Source: Aerococcus mictus (lineage in GTDB: Bacteria > Bacillota > Bacilli > Lactobacillales > Aerococcaceae). From it: a stretch of DNA of 64,000 nt. Position 1 is the stretch's first letter. Every line of letters starts with the position of its first letter. This document shows positions 35,815 to 44,507 of this stretch, in pieces. The translations under genes and the position numbers were made by a program. The stretch covers positions 310,001 to 374,000 of the forward strand of contig NZ_CP132985.1 in NCBI RefSeq assembly GCF_003286595.3. Direction: 5' to 3'. The notes below the pieces were generated by a model, which worked only from the letters and a program-made list of their open reading frames with translations, did no database searches and was not told the DNA's origin.

Positions 35815-36642
35815 ATGATACTTCTATTTGGTGGGACTTCGGATAGCATAAAAATAATGGAGACCCTACTTGAAGGGGGTTGTGAGGTGACCCTTTCAGT
35901 GGCGACTAATTATGGTAAGATTTATTCGAAAAAATTTAAGGACCGAGTGATCCAAAGTCGGATGGACCAAGATGAGATGGAGACTTATCTCAAAGGCCAT
36001 GCCATTGACCTGGTGGTTGATGCCACCCATCCCTTTGCTGATTTGGTGTCCAAGAATGCCATTGCTGCTGCTCAGGCGGTAGGGATTCCTTACTTACGTT
36101 TCGAACGTCCCTTGTCTAAAGCAGACCCTCGCATCCAGCAAGTGACTTCTTTAGTAGAAGCCTGTCAAAAAGCTGAAAGCCTGTGGCAAGAAAAAGACCA
36201 TGGTGTTGAGGACCATATCTACCTAGCGACTGGGTCGAAGACGGTAGGTGATTTTGCCCAAGTCTTAGGGCCTGAGCGCTTAGTTGTGCGCGTCCTTCCT
36301 GTCGCTTCCGTGGTCAAACACTGCGAAGCAGCTGGTCTATCAGCGGGACAAATTCACGCCATTAAGCCGCCTTATTCTAAGGCTTTAAATACTGAGCTCT
36401 ATAAAAAGGTCAATGCCCAGATCATGATCACCAAGGAAAGTGGCCAGGCCGGCGGGATGGATGAGAAGGTTTCGGCTGCCTTAGACCGGGGCATGGATGT
36501 GATTGAAATTACCCGGCCTTATGTGGCTTATCCCAAAATAACTCATGCCATTGATGAGGTCCTTTCCCTAAGCCGTCAATTATTAAAAGAAGGTCAATCG
36601 TCAGCAGATGATGGCCACAGTAAGGAGAATCGTGATGACTAG
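35815..36642 (+). CDS. cbiJ: Cobalt-precorrin-6A reductase
   Basis: CbiJ reduces the macrocycle of cobalt-precorrin-6A with NAD(P)H. The 275-residue protein begins MILLFGGTSDSIKIMETLL, shows VDATHPFADLVSKNAI, YLRFERP, LATGSKTVGDFA, VRVLPVASVV and MITKESGQAGGMDEKV, matching CbiJ/CobK. It carries a short polar C-terminal tail and overlaps cobA by eight bases. Confidence 0.93.
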   Translation: MILLFGGTSDSIKIMETLLEGGCEVTLSVATNYGKIYSKKFKDRVIQSRMDQDEMETYLKGHAIDLVVDATHPFADLVSKNAIAAAQAVGIPYLRFERPLSKADPRIQQVTSLVEACQKAESLWQEKDHGVEDHIYLATGSKTVGDFAQVLGPERLVVRVLPVASVVKHCEAAGLSAGQIHAIKPPYSKALNTELYKKVNAQIMITKESGQAGGMDEKVSAALDRGMDVIEITRPYVAYPKITHAIDEVLSLSRQLLKEGQSSADDGHSKENRDD

Positions 36643-37645
36643 CGGTAAAGTGTATTTAGTTGGCGCCGGCTTAGGTCGACTAGGCAACCTCAGCTTAGCG
36701 GCCTACGATTGCCTGAAAAAGGCCGATATTATCTTCTATGACCGGCTCATTAATCAAAATCTGCTGCAAGTCGCCCCAAGTTCCTGCCTCTTGGTTAATG
36801 TGGGCAAGAAGCCGGGGAATCACTCTCATTCTCAGGAAGAGATTAGCCAGCAACTTATCCAAGCTAGCCAGGAATACCAAGTTATTGTTCGTTTAAAAAG
36901 TGGTGATCCCTATCTCTTTGGCCGGGGTGGGGAAGAAGCCATGGCCCTGTCAGAAGCGGGCGTGAATTTCGCAGTCATTCCCGGTATCACTTCAGCCATT
37001 GCCGGCTTGGCCTATGCCGGTATTCCGGCTACTTACCGGGATAAGTCAAGTTCCCTACACATCTATACCGGTCAGAGCCGAGCGGGGCGAACCGACTTAG
37101 ATTATCAGGCCATTGTCGACAGTGGGGGAACGGCAGTCTTTTTAATGGCGGTAAAGGCCCTAGGAGGCATTGTTAGTGGTCTTATCGGAGCTGGCCTGGA
37201 TGAAAAAACGCCTATGGCAGCTATTGAGTGGGCAGGAAGAGCTCAAGAGCGCTACTTGGTCTCTGACTTAGGCCATATGCTTGATGATTGTCAAGCTGCC
37301 CAGATCAAGGCTCCCGCCCTCTTTGTTCTCGGGGAGGTGGTGACTGACCAGCAAAAACTCGACTTCTTCAGTCAAGCCCCTCTTTTTGGACACCAGATTG
37401 CTGTGTCTGTGCAGACGCCCCTGACCGATTGCCTGGCCTTGGAAGATTTGGGGGCTGATTTAATCTTTTATCCTGACCCAGCCGCTGAAAGTAGCCGTCA
37501 AGAGCTGGCAAAAACCGCCCTCAAGCAGGCCGACATTATGATTAGCCAAGACCTCCTTAATCCTTGGCAAGAAAAATTGGCAGCGGAAACCCTACATTTC
37601 CACGGCAGTGTTGATGATTTTATCCATCATTTTAGTAAACAATAA
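36635..37645 (+). CDS. cobA: Uroporphyrinogen-III C-methyltransferase with C-terminal extension
   Basis: CobA/SumT makes precorrin-2 by methylating C-2 and C-7. The 336-residue protein shows KADIIFYDRLINQNLL, RLKSGDPYLFGRGGEEAMAL, VIPGITSAIAGLAYAGIPATYRD and VFLMAVKALGGIV. Two oddities: the first glycine loop reads VGAGLGRLGNL instead of VGAGPGDPEL, and about 85 residues follow the methylase domain (from about 252), starting HQIAVSVQTPLTD and looking like the first half of a HemD domain, as in CobA-HemD fusions. A separate hemD occurs downstream. AAGGAG supports ATG 36635. Confidence 0.9.
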   Translation: MTSGKVYLVGAGLGRLGNLSLAAYDCLKKADIIFYDRLINQNLLQVAPSSCLLVNVGKKPGNHSHSQEEISQQLIQASQEYQVIVRLKSGDPYLFGRGGEEAMALSEAGVNFAVIPGITSAIAGLAYAGIPATYRDKSSSLHIYTGQSRAGRTDLDYQAIVDSGGTAVFLMAVKALGGIVSGLIGAGLDEKTPMAAIEWAGRAQERYLVSDLGHMLDDCQAAQIKAPALFVLGEVVTDQQKLDFFSQAPLFGHQIAVSVQTPLTDCLALEDLGADLIFYPDPAAESSRQELAKTALKQADIMISQDLLNPWQEKLAAETLHFHGSVDDFIHHFSKQ

Positions 37646-37656
37646 AGGAGTTCAAT

Positions 37657-38442
37657 ATGAAAAGTGCCATTTTACTAGCAAGTTTCGGGACCACTTTTAA
37701 AAAGACCCGTGAATTAACCATTGAAACCATTTATCAAGAGCTCAAGTCTGCCTATCCCAACTGGCCCATTTACCAGGCCTATACGTCAAACATTGTGCGC
37801 AAACGCATCCAGGAACATGAAGGTTTGACTCGGCTATCTCCCTTAGAAGCCTTACAGTCTTTAAAGGCAGAGGGCTATCAAAGAGTCTACGTCCAACCCC
37901 TCCATGTGATTGCTGGGAGTGAGGTCGACAAAATTTACCAAGCTCAAAGAGAAACCGCTGACCAAGACTTCCAAGTGAAGATTGCCCGTCCGCTCTTAGA
38001 TATCTATGCAGACTACCAAGACCTGCTCTCAGTTTTGGACCAAGATATCCAAAAGCTCGCCCAAGATGAAGTTATGGTTTATATGGCCCATGGGACCCAA
38101 GCACCTCAATTTACTAGCTATGTGACCCTCGATTATATGTTAGCCGATAAGCCGGCTTATGTCCGCTGTGTGGAAAGTTATCCCGAATTGGAGGAAGACT
38201 TTATCAGGGATTTACGGCAAAAAGGCGTCAAAACCGTCCACTTGCGGCCCCTCATGCTGGTGGCTGGTGACCATGCCCATAATGATATGGCTTCGGAGGA
38301 TCCTGATTCCTGGCAAACCCAATTTGAAAATTATGGCTTCCATGTCATGATCCACTTGGAGGGTTTAGGAGAAGACCCAGCCATTCGTCAACTCTATCTC
38401 AAACACTTAGGCGAATTGATGGAGGACGACCATGCCGGCTAA
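37657..38442 (+). CDS. cbiK: Sirohydrochlorin cobaltochelatase, anaerobic
   Basis: CbiK inserts cobalt into sirohydrochlorin (factor II). The 261-residue protein begins SAILLASFGTTFKKTRELT and has the metal-binding histidines in VMVYMAHGTQAPQ and LMLVAGDHAHNDMASE, plus VQPLHVIAGSE. No signal peptide is seen, so it is cytosolic. It lies 11 bases after cobA and overlaps cbiL. Confidence 0.95.
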   Translation: MKSAILLASFGTTFKKTRELTIETIYQELKSAYPNWPIYQAYTSNIVRKRIQEHEGLTRLSPLEALQSLKAEGYQRVYVQPLHVIAGSEVDKIYQAQRETADQDFQVKIARPLLDIYADYQDLLSVLDQDIQKLAQDEVMVYMAHGTQAPQFTSYVTLDYMLADKPAYVRCVESYPELEEDFIRDLRQKGVKTVHLRPLMLVAGDHAHNDMASEDPDSWQTQFENYGFHVMIHLEGLGEDPAIRQLYLKHLGELMEDDHAG

Positions 38443-39139
38443 ATTATATGGAATCGGTGTTGGACCAGGGGATAAGGGCTATTTGACCCTAAAGGCCATT
38501 GAAAAGCTTAAGGCCGTCGATATTATCTATGTTCCTACCGGGAAAAAAGGTCAAGCCAGCTTGGCCTTTTCCATTGCTGAGCCTTATATCCCTAGCCATA
38601 GTCCGGTAAAAACTTACCATTTTCCCATGACTAAGGATCGGGGAGTCAAGACCAAGCAATGGGACCAAGTAGCCCGAGCCATGGCCCAGGACCTTGACCA
38701 AGGCAAGTCCATTGCCTTCTTAACCTTGGGGGACCCTTCAACCTATTCCACCTTTACCTATCTGGAAGAACGTTTAGGGCAGGCTTACCCTGTGGAGGTG
38801 ATTGCTGGGATAACTTCTTACCAAGCCATGGCGGCAGCTCTCCAAGTTCCTCTGGTGATTGATGAAGAAAGTTTTACCGTTCTACCAGCGACAACGTCTA
38901 CCGACCTCATTCGTCTGAGTCTAAGAAATGCTGACACCATCGTTATTATGAAGATCAAACGTCACCTCAAGAAAATCCTAGCCCTCCTCGATGAAGAAAA
39001 GCTCCGCGACCAGGCCCAAATTATTAATCAAGCCACCATGGAGGCGGAGACGGTCTATCGGGACTTGAGTGATTGGCAAGGTGATGAGAAGATTTCTTAC
39101 TTTTCGACTATGATCGTCCGTAAGTCAAAGGAGGCCTGA
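38432..39139 (+). CDS. cbiL: Cobalt-factor II C20-methyltransferase
   Basis: CbiL methylates C-20 after cobalt insertion. The 235-residue protein begins LYGIGVGPGDKGYLTLKA, then VDIIYVPTGKKGQASLAF, IAFLTLGDPSTYSTFTYL and VIAGITSYQAMAAAL, all typical of CbiL/CobI. It overlaps cbiK by 11 bases and is followed by cbiP after four. Confidence 0.94.
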   Translation: MPAKLYGIGVGPGDKGYLTLKAIEKLKAVDIIYVPTGKKGQASLAFSIAEPYIPSHSPVKTYHFPMTKDRGVKTKQWDQVARAMAQDLDQGKSIAFLTLGDPSTYSTFTYLEERLGQAYPVEVIAGITSYQAMAAALQVPLVIDEESFTVLPATTSTDLIRLSLRNADTIVIMKIKRHLKKILALLDEEKLRDQAQIINQATMEAETVYRDLSDWQGDEKISYFSTMIVRKSKEA

Positions 39140-39143
39140 TTTC

Positions 39144-40652
39144 ATGGCTAAACATATAATGATCCAAGGGACCGCTTCCGATGTCGGTAAGAGCCTCATG
39201 GCAGCAGCCATTGGCCGGATCTATACTAATGAAGGACTGCGGGTCTTCCCCTTTAAATCACAAAACATGGCCCTAAATTCTTATATTACGAAGACCGGGG
39301 CTGAAATGGCCCGGGCCCAGGTGGTGCAAGCCAATGCCTGCCGCCGGGAACCTGACGTCTTGATGAATCCGATTTTGATGAAGCCTAGCCAAGATGCCCA
39401 ATCACAGATTATTATTAAGGGCCAGGTCTACGGAGACCTCAATGCGCGTGATTACCACGAACTCAAACCTCAATTAAAGCCCATGCTAAAAGAGGTCATG
39501 ACCCAATTAGATTCGGAAAATGACCTGATCGTTTTAGAAGGGGCTGGCAGTCCTGCTGAAATCAACCTCAATGACCATGATATTGTGAATATGGGGATGG
39601 CAGAGATTGCTGATAGCCCGGTTATTTTACTGGCTGATATTGACCGGGGCGGAGTCTTTGCGTCGATTTATGGAACCATCGCTTTATTAAAAGACCAGGG
39701 CAAGCGGATTAAAGGCATTATTATTAATAAATTTCGGGGCGATGTCTCCTTGCTTGATCCCGGTATTGAACAAATTGAAGACCTGACCGGGGTAAAAGTG
39801 ATTGGAGTAGTTCCCTACTTACCCCATGTGATTGAGAGTGAAGATTCCTGCGACTTACATATGGAACAGACCAGCTATGACGCCTCTAAGGCCCTTGATG
39901 TCTGTGTGATTGCCCTGGAATGGATTGCTAACTTCACTGATTTGAATAGCTTATCGCTTTTTGAAGATGTGTCTTTGCGTTATGCTAAACAGGCTAAGCA
40001 AGTCGGGCAACCGGACCTGATCATTATTCCAGGGACGGCCAATCCTCTCAGAGCCTTAAAAGACTTAGAAGACCGGGACTTGGCAAGAGCCATTCAAGCA
40101 GCCGTAGGAAAGGGCAGTCACTTGATTGCCTTAGGGGCAGGGCAAACCCTCTTGGGTCAGACTTTAAGCGATGAAGCTGGCAACAGCTACCCTGGTCTGG
40201 ATATTTTCCCCTACCAATCGACCTTAACTGGGGCTCATGAGGTCTACCAGACCCAATGTCAAACGACTTATCCGCTCCATGAAGCTGGCGAGAAAGAGGG
40301 CTATGCCTTAGCGGCCTATGAAGTCCGGATCTATACTATCCAAAGTCAGGACCACTTAAGCCCCTTTGCCCGGGTAGTTAAACGCAACGGGACAAGCTTT
40401 TCGGGAAATGAAGGTTATTGCTTAGAAGAGGGCCGTTTAATTGCAAGTAATTTACATGGATTATTTGACAATACTGCCTGGACCTATGCTTATTTACAGG
40501 CATTGGCTAAGAAGAAAGGCGTCAAACTCCAAGGCCAGCTTCCCCAAACTTATGCAGCAGTGATGGAGGAACAATTCCAGGAACTCGCCCACCATGTTCT
40601 TGACCATATTGATAAGGAAGCCTTAGACCGAATTATTGAAGGAGAAGAATAA
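39144..40652 (+). CDS. cbiP: Cobyric acid synthase with degenerate glutaminase active site
   Basis: CbiP amidates side chains b, d, e and g of the corrin ring. The 502-residue protein has IQGTASDVGKSLMAAA (7-22), FKSQNMALNSYITKTGAEMARAQ given in parts, ILLADIDRGGVFASIYG and IKGIIINKFRGD in the synthetase half. In the C-terminal glutaminase half the nucleophile motif GxCGGxQMLG reads ALGAGQTLLG (about 327-336), so the cysteine is alanine, and the usual YEIHMG reads YEVRIY, while LHGLFDN (about 435) is kept. Ammonia may be used directly or come from another protein. The reading frame is otherwise intact. Confidence 0.9.
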   Translation: MAKHIMIQGTASDVGKSLMAAAIGRIYTNEGLRVFPFKSQNMALNSYITKTGAEMARAQVVQANACRREPDVLMNPILMKPSQDAQSQIIIKGQVYGDLNARDYHELKPQLKPMLKEVMTQLDSENDLIVLEGAGSPAEINLNDHDIVNMGMAEIADSPVILLADIDRGGVFASIYGTIALLKDQGKRIKGIIINKFRGDVSLLDPGIEQIEDLTGVKVIGVVPYLPHVIESEDSCDLHMEQTSYDASKALDVCVIALEWIANFTDLNSLSLFEDVSLRYAKQAKQVGQPDLIIIPGTANPLRALKDLEDRDLARAIQAAVGKGSHLIALGAGQTLLGQTLSDEAGNSYPGLDIFPYQSTLTGAHEVYQTQCQTTYPLHEAGEKEGYALAAYEVRIYTIQSQDHLSPFARVVKRNGTSFSGNEGYCLEEGRLIASNLHGLFDNTAWTYAYLQALAKKKGVKLQGQLPQTYAAVMEEQFQELAHHVLDHIDKEALDRIIEGEE

Positions 40653-40653
40653 G

Positions 40654-41214
40654 ATGGCAATTTATACACGAAGCGGTGACCAGGGCATGACCCGACTGTA
40701 CGGAGGCCACAGTGTTTCGAAGGCTTCTGAGCGGGTAGGAACTTATGGGGCGATTGACCAGTTAAATGCCAGTGTGGGCTACCTGGCCGCCCTGGTCGAT
40801 CCCAAATATGACCAGGTTCAAAGCCAACTTCTGGCTATCCAACAAGATTTGTTTGATTGCGGGAGTGATTATGCTACCCTAGACCAAGAACGTCCCTATA
40901 AGGTAAAAAGTGGTCTGGCTGACAAGTTAGAAGCTTGGATTGATGATTATACTGAAGCAACCCCCAGCATTAAAAAGTTTGTCCTCCCCCGGGGCACTCA
41001 GGCTGCTAGCTTCTGTCATATGCTAAGAACGCAAACTCGGACTTTAGAACGGCAACTGGTTCAATTTAGCCAAGTAAGCCAGGATTATAATCCCCAAGTT
41101 TTGCCTTATATTAACCGTTTATCAGACTATTTCTTTAGCTTGGCCCGGGCTTTAAACCATTATGAGAATTATAAGGAGGTCCCCTATAAAAATAGTCGCG
41201 ATATTTTTTCATAA
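40654..41214 (+). CDS. pduO: PduO-type corrinoid adenosyltransferase
   Basis: This enzyme transfers adenosyl from ATP to Co(I) corrinoids. The 186-residue protein shows the N-terminal ATP signature YTRSGDQGMTRLYGG, RVGTYGAIDQLNASVG, QQDLFDCGSDYA, FVLPRGTQAASFCHMLRTQTR and PYINRLSDYFFSLARALN, typical of the MMAB/PduO family rather than CobA/BtuR. ATG 40654 directly follows the cbiP stop, with GGAGAA upstream. The flavodoxin of the same operon is a candidate reductase partner. Confidence 0.92.
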   Translation: MAIYTRSGDQGMTRLYGGHSVSKASERVGTYGAIDQLNASVGYLAALVDPKYDQVQSQLLAIQQDLFDCGSDYATLDQERPYKVKSGLADKLEAWIDDYTEATPSIKKFVLPRGTQAASFCHMLRTQTRTLERQLVQFSQVSQDYNPQVLPYINRLSDYFFSLARALNHYENYKEVPYKNSRDIFS

Positions 41215-41253
41215 GGTAGTCCAGGAACAAAAGAGTCATAAAGGAGCTTAACC

Positions 41254-41712
41254 ATGTATCCAGTCATGTTAGATATCAGTCACTGGTCAGTTCTCATCAT
41301 TGGTGGTGGGAGGATCGCTGAGCGAAAATTACAGGGACTTATAAAGGAAGCGGGACAGGTTACGGTCTTGGCTCCTCAAGTGACTGAGCGGATTGCTGAC
41401 TGGGTCAGTAAAGGGCAAGTGATCTGGTTGCAGCAAGCCTACCAGGGCCCTGTAGATTTACAGGGTTATCAGATGGTCTTTGCCTGTACTGATCATTCAG
41501 AGGTCAACCAGGCGATTGCGGAAGAACTTGGGCCAGGGCAATTGATCAACCAGACTGGGAACAAGCGAGCGTCGAACTTCTTTAATATGAAAACCATTAA
41601 CCATGAGGGCTACTTGATTGCCATTTCCAGTCAAGGACAGTCACCAGCAGGGGCTAAGGCCCTGGGAGAAAGTATTGCATCTTATCTAAAAGACAAGGAG
41701 AATTGGATTTGA
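41254..41712 (+). CDS. Precorrin-2 dehydrogenase (short SirC/CysG-N type)
   Basis: It oxidises precorrin-2 to sirohydrochlorin with NAD, giving the substrate of CbiK. The 152-residue protein begins YPVMLDISHWSVLIIGGGRIAERKL (read in two parts), with the GGGxIAxRK NAD site, then FACTDHSEVNQAI, NKRASNFFNMKTI and ISSQGQSPAGAKALGESI. It is shorter than the usual 200 residues or more and lacks the helical C-terminal extension. No ferrochelatase function is claimed. It overlaps hemC by four bases. Confidence 0.88.
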   Translation: MYPVMLDISHWSVLIIGGGRIAERKLQGLIKEAGQVTVLAPQVTERIADWVSKGQVIWLQQAYQGPVDLQGYQMVFACTDHSEVNQAIAEELGPGQLINQTGNKRASNFFNMKTINHEGYLIAISSQGQSPAGAKALGESIASYLKDKENWI

Positions 41713-42707
41713 CCACTTATCGTATCGGAACGCGAAGCAGCCGGCTAGCCATGCAACAAAGTTTAGAAGTTGTCAGGGCTTTGGAGGCTGTTTACCCGCA
41801 GGATGAATTTCAATTAGTCAAATTATCCACCAAGGGAGACAAGGATAAGTCCTCCCCCCTCTCTAAAATTGGGGGCAAGGGGGTCTTTGTCCGCTGGATT
41901 GAGCAGGCCCTAGTCCAAGGCCAGGTCGATTTTATTGTCCATAGTCTAAAAGATGTCCCTAGCCAATTAGCCCAAGGGACGGTCTTGGCTGCTATTCCTC
42001 AGCGCCAAGACCCTGGAGATGTGATCCTGACTGCTAAGGGGATGGACTGGCGCGACTTGCCTGAAGGTGCTAGGGTAGGGACAGGGAGTTTACGCCGCTT
42101 GGCCCAACTGCACGCCCTAAGACCAGATTTGGAGATTGTCCATGTTCGCGGGAATATTGATAGTCGTTTGGATAAACTTGCTCGTGGCGATTTCCAGGCC
42201 CTGGTCCTCGCTACGGCGGGCCTTAAACGCTTGCAGCTCCTTGACTATCCTTTTGACTCCCAGCGCTTTAACCAAAAAGAAGCCAATAGTGAGGCCCATA
42301 TCCTCAATAACTATGAACTCCAGGCCCATGCCTTTAGCCTGGATGAAATGATTCCTGCAGTGGGGCAAGGGGCCTTGGCAGTCCAATGCCTGAGTGATGA
42401 TCACGAAACCAGACAAGTCCTCCAAGCCATTGATGATCCCGAAACCCACCAGGCAGTGGCTTGTGAACGGGTGGTCCTCAAAGCCTTAGGGGCTGATTGT
42501 AACTATCCGGTGGGCGCCTATGGTCAAATGAAGGACCAAGTCCTCCAATTAACCGCCATGATTGGTCGTCAGGACGGCTTAGCCTTGGTTCGTAGCCAAT
42601 TAGAAGCTCCCCTAGACCAAGCCCAAGCCCTAGGCCAAGCGGTTTACCAAGACCTCTTGGACCAAGGAGCAGGAAAATGGTTAGACCAAGGTGACGGCAA
42701 TGACTAG
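41709..42707 (+). CDS. hemC: Hydroxymethylbilane synthase (porphobilinogen deaminase)
   Basis: HemC polymerises four porphobilinogens on a dipyrromethane cofactor. The 332-residue protein shows YRIGTRSSRLAMQQSLEV, LSKIGGKGVFVRWIEQAL, FIVHSLKDVPSQL, RVGTGSLRRLAQL, IVHVRGNIDSRLDKL and the cofactor cysteine in LGADCNYPVGAYG. The start is TTG 41709: AAGGAG ends 8 bases before it, whereas TTG 41703 is only 2 bases away. hemA, hemL and hemB are not in this window. Confidence 0.95.
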   Translation: MTTYRIGTRSSRLAMQQSLEVVRALEAVYPQDEFQLVKLSTKGDKDKSSPLSKIGGKGVFVRWIEQALVQGQVDFIVHSLKDVPSQLAQGTVLAAIPQRQDPGDVILTAKGMDWRDLPEGARVGTGSLRRLAQLHALRPDLEIVHVRGNIDSRLDKLARGDFQALVLATAGLKRLQLLDYPFDSQRFNQKEANSEAHILNNYELQAHAFSLDEMIPAVGQGALAVQCLSDDHETRQVLQAIDDPETHQAVACERVVLKALGADCNYPVGAYGQMKDQVLQLTAMIGRQDGLALVRSQLEAPLDQAQALGQAVYQDLLDQGAGKWLDQGDGND

Positions 42708-43467
42708 ACTTCTATGGACGGCTTCACGCCCCTTGGCTAAAAAGCAGTCAGCTCGCTTAGAGCAAGCGGGCTACCAGCCGGACTGGTTGCCGGTCATCCA
42801 ACTCGAGCCTCTCGACCAGGTGAGTGACTTAAAGCTTCAACAAGGAGATGCCTTTTTCTTTGTTAGTCGCATGGCTGGCCAAGCTGCTTTTAAGCATTTA
42901 CTCCCTAGTGCTCCTTTAAGTCAACATTACTTTTTTTCCAGTAGCCAGCAAACGGGACGCTACCTTAGCCAAACCTACCCCATTGCTTGCCAAGCCCTGA
43001 CCCATGGGGGGACCAGTCAAGAAGCCTTTAATCAGTTCAACAAAATCAAGGACCATTACCAGCCTAGGATTGACCGCCTTATTGTTCCCATTAGTCCCCA
43101 AAGCCAGGGCAAGTACCAGGCTCTAGGGCAAACTTACCTGCCTGATATAAGTATTCAGGAGTGGATCGTTTATCAAAAACAAGTCAACCGGAGAATTGGT
43201 CAATCACTCCAAGCCGCCATCAGCCAGGCTAGCCAAGCAGCGCCCCTAGCTATAACCATCGCGAGCGCCAGTGCCTGGCAAGCCATGGTGAACTTAGTGT
43301 CTTTGCCTGTCTTAGAGCAGAAAAGGTCTGCCATCCAATTGTGGACAATTGGTCCCTTGGCTAGTCAATCTATCCTTAAAAGTAGCTCCCAACTTAACCC
43401 CTACCATGAAGCCGACCAGTCGAATTTTGCTGGCTTGGTAGAGAGTCTGATCACTTACAAGACATAA
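42700..43467 (+). CDS. hemD: Uroporphyrinogen-III synthase
   Basis: HemD closes hydroxymethylbilane to uroporphyrinogen III, the branch point feeding CobA. The 255-residue protein is poorly conserved, as usual for HemD, but shows the N-terminal LLWTASRPLAKKQSARLEQAG, PVIQLEPL, FFVSRMAGQAAF and a C-terminal ITIASASAWQAMVNLV then LWTIGPLASQS pattern. It overlaps hemC by eight bases and is the last gene of the cobalamin operon, before a terminator. ATG 42700 is chosen because AAGGTG precedes it. Confidence 0.85.
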   Translation: MTRLLWTASRPLAKKQSARLEQAGYQPDWLPVIQLEPLDQVSDLKLQQGDAFFFVSRMAGQAAFKHLLPSAPLSQHYFFSSSQQTGRYLSQTYPIACQALTHGGTSQEAFNQFNKIKDHYQPRIDRLIVPISPQSQGKYQALGQTYLPDISIQEWIVYQKQVNRRIGQSLQAAISQASQAAPLAITIASASAWQAMVNLVSLPVLEQKRSAIQLWTIGPLASQSILKSSSQLNPYHEADQSNFAGLVESLITYKT

Positions 43468-43472
43468 AAAAA

Positions 43473-43517
43473 CAGCCTAGCTTAAGGAAACTTCCCTTTA
43501 AGCAAGGCTGCTTTTTT
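43473..43517 (+). terminator. Intrinsic terminator ending the cobalamin operon
   Basis: CAGCCTAGCTTAAGG (43473-43487) pairs with CCTTTAAGCAAGGCTG (43495-43510) with a bulge, followed by CTTTTTT; the A tract on the left also lets it serve the convergent esterase gene. Confidence 0.88.
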
Positions 43518-43537
43518 AATAGTTTAAGTCATCCCTT

Positions 43538-44314
43538 TTAAATAGTAGGTAACCAGTCGAGTACCTTTTTAATTTCTGGGTCCCAGTAGTCCCAACCGTG
43601 TTCTCCAGGGTTCTCATGGTAGGAGAGCTCTAAAACATCGCCAAAGCGGTCCTTGAAGTGACGGTTTTGTTCGATTAAGTCATCTTCTGTGCCACAGGTC
43701 AAATAAACTTTAGGTAAGTCGATTTTATTATCAATGGTTTGTTGGACCAAGTAATAAATATCATTGTCAGTTTTGGCGGGAGACTCCTCGTCAAAGAGCA
43801 TTTGATGTTCGAAAGGAGACTCAGGATCAGGCCCTTGGGCAAAGACATTGACCAGGTCGGTGACTCCCGATAGGCTAGCCACATAGCCATATTTTTCCGG
43901 ATAGGTGAAGGCCGCCTTCAAAGCGCCAAAGCCGCCCATGGAAGCACCAGCAATATAGGTGTCTTCCCGTTTAGTTGACACCGGAAGCATGGTTTGGATG
44001 ATTTCAGGCAGTTCGACACTAATGAAATTGCTATAGGGGTAACCAATGGCATTGTTGATATACCAGCCGCGGTGGGTGGTAGGTAGGACAATGACCAAGT
44101 CCAGGTCACGAGCATAGCGTTCTAGGGAAGTGAAACGGAGCCAACCATCCTCATTACTGGATAGGCCGTGTAAGAGATAGAGGACCCGGTAAGGGGGTTT
44201 TAAGCTTTGGCGTTTATCTTCTGGAGTCCGGGCACAGTTTTGAGGGAAAATGATATTGACATGGACATCCATGCGCAAACTGTCTGAGTAAAGCGTGGTC
44301 TGTAAAAGAGTCAT
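43538..44314 (-). CDS. Tributyrin-esterase-like alpha/beta hydrolase
   Basis: The 258-residue cytosolic protein matches the EstA/esterase D group, the length of lactococcal EstA, which cleaves short-chain acyl esters. It shows TTLYSDSLRMDVHVNIIFP, VLYLLHGLSSNEDGW, nucleophile GASMGGFGALKAA (serine about 121), CGTEDDLIEQNR and the catalytic histidine in PGEHGWDYWD. AGGAGGT supports ATG 44314; a start at 44347 would lack a ribosome site. It stands alone between convergent and divergent neighbours. Confidence 0.88.
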   Translation of the reverse strand: MTLLQTTLYSDSLRMDVHVNIIFPQNCARTPEDKRQSLKPPYRVLYLLHGLSSNEDGWLRFTSLERYARDLDLVIVLPTTHRGWYINNAIGYPYSNFISVELPEIIQTMLPVSTKREDTYIAGASMGGFGALKAAFTYPEKYGYVASLSGVTDLVNVFAQGPDPESPFEHQMLFDEESPAKTDNDIYYLVQQTIDNKIDLPKVYLTCGTEDDLIEQNRHFKDRFGDVLELSYHENPGEHGWDYWDPEIKKVLDWLPTI

Positions 44315-44457
44315 GGGAATACCTCCTGAATATTTTCTTATTATCATTATAACTAAAAGACCAAGTAAAGGCGATTGATCCGGTAGGGCACTTAGATCAA
44401 ATCTTATTGATTGATCTCTCTAAATTAACCGCTAAACCTAGCTAAAATAAGTAAACT

Positions 44458-44466
44458 TGGTATAAT
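44458..44466 (+). promoter_or_regulatory. Extended -10 promoter of the aminopeptidase gene
   Basis: TGGTATAAT lies 41 bases before the ATG; no -35 is clear. Confidence 0.5.
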
Positions 44467-44507
44467 GAAAGCATTGACAGAAGTAATGAAGAATTGGAGG
44501 ATGAGTG

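Noticed and set aside
42117-42449. 110-codon minus-strand frame inside hemC
   Set aside because: Shadow of hemC, which has intact motifs through this stretch.
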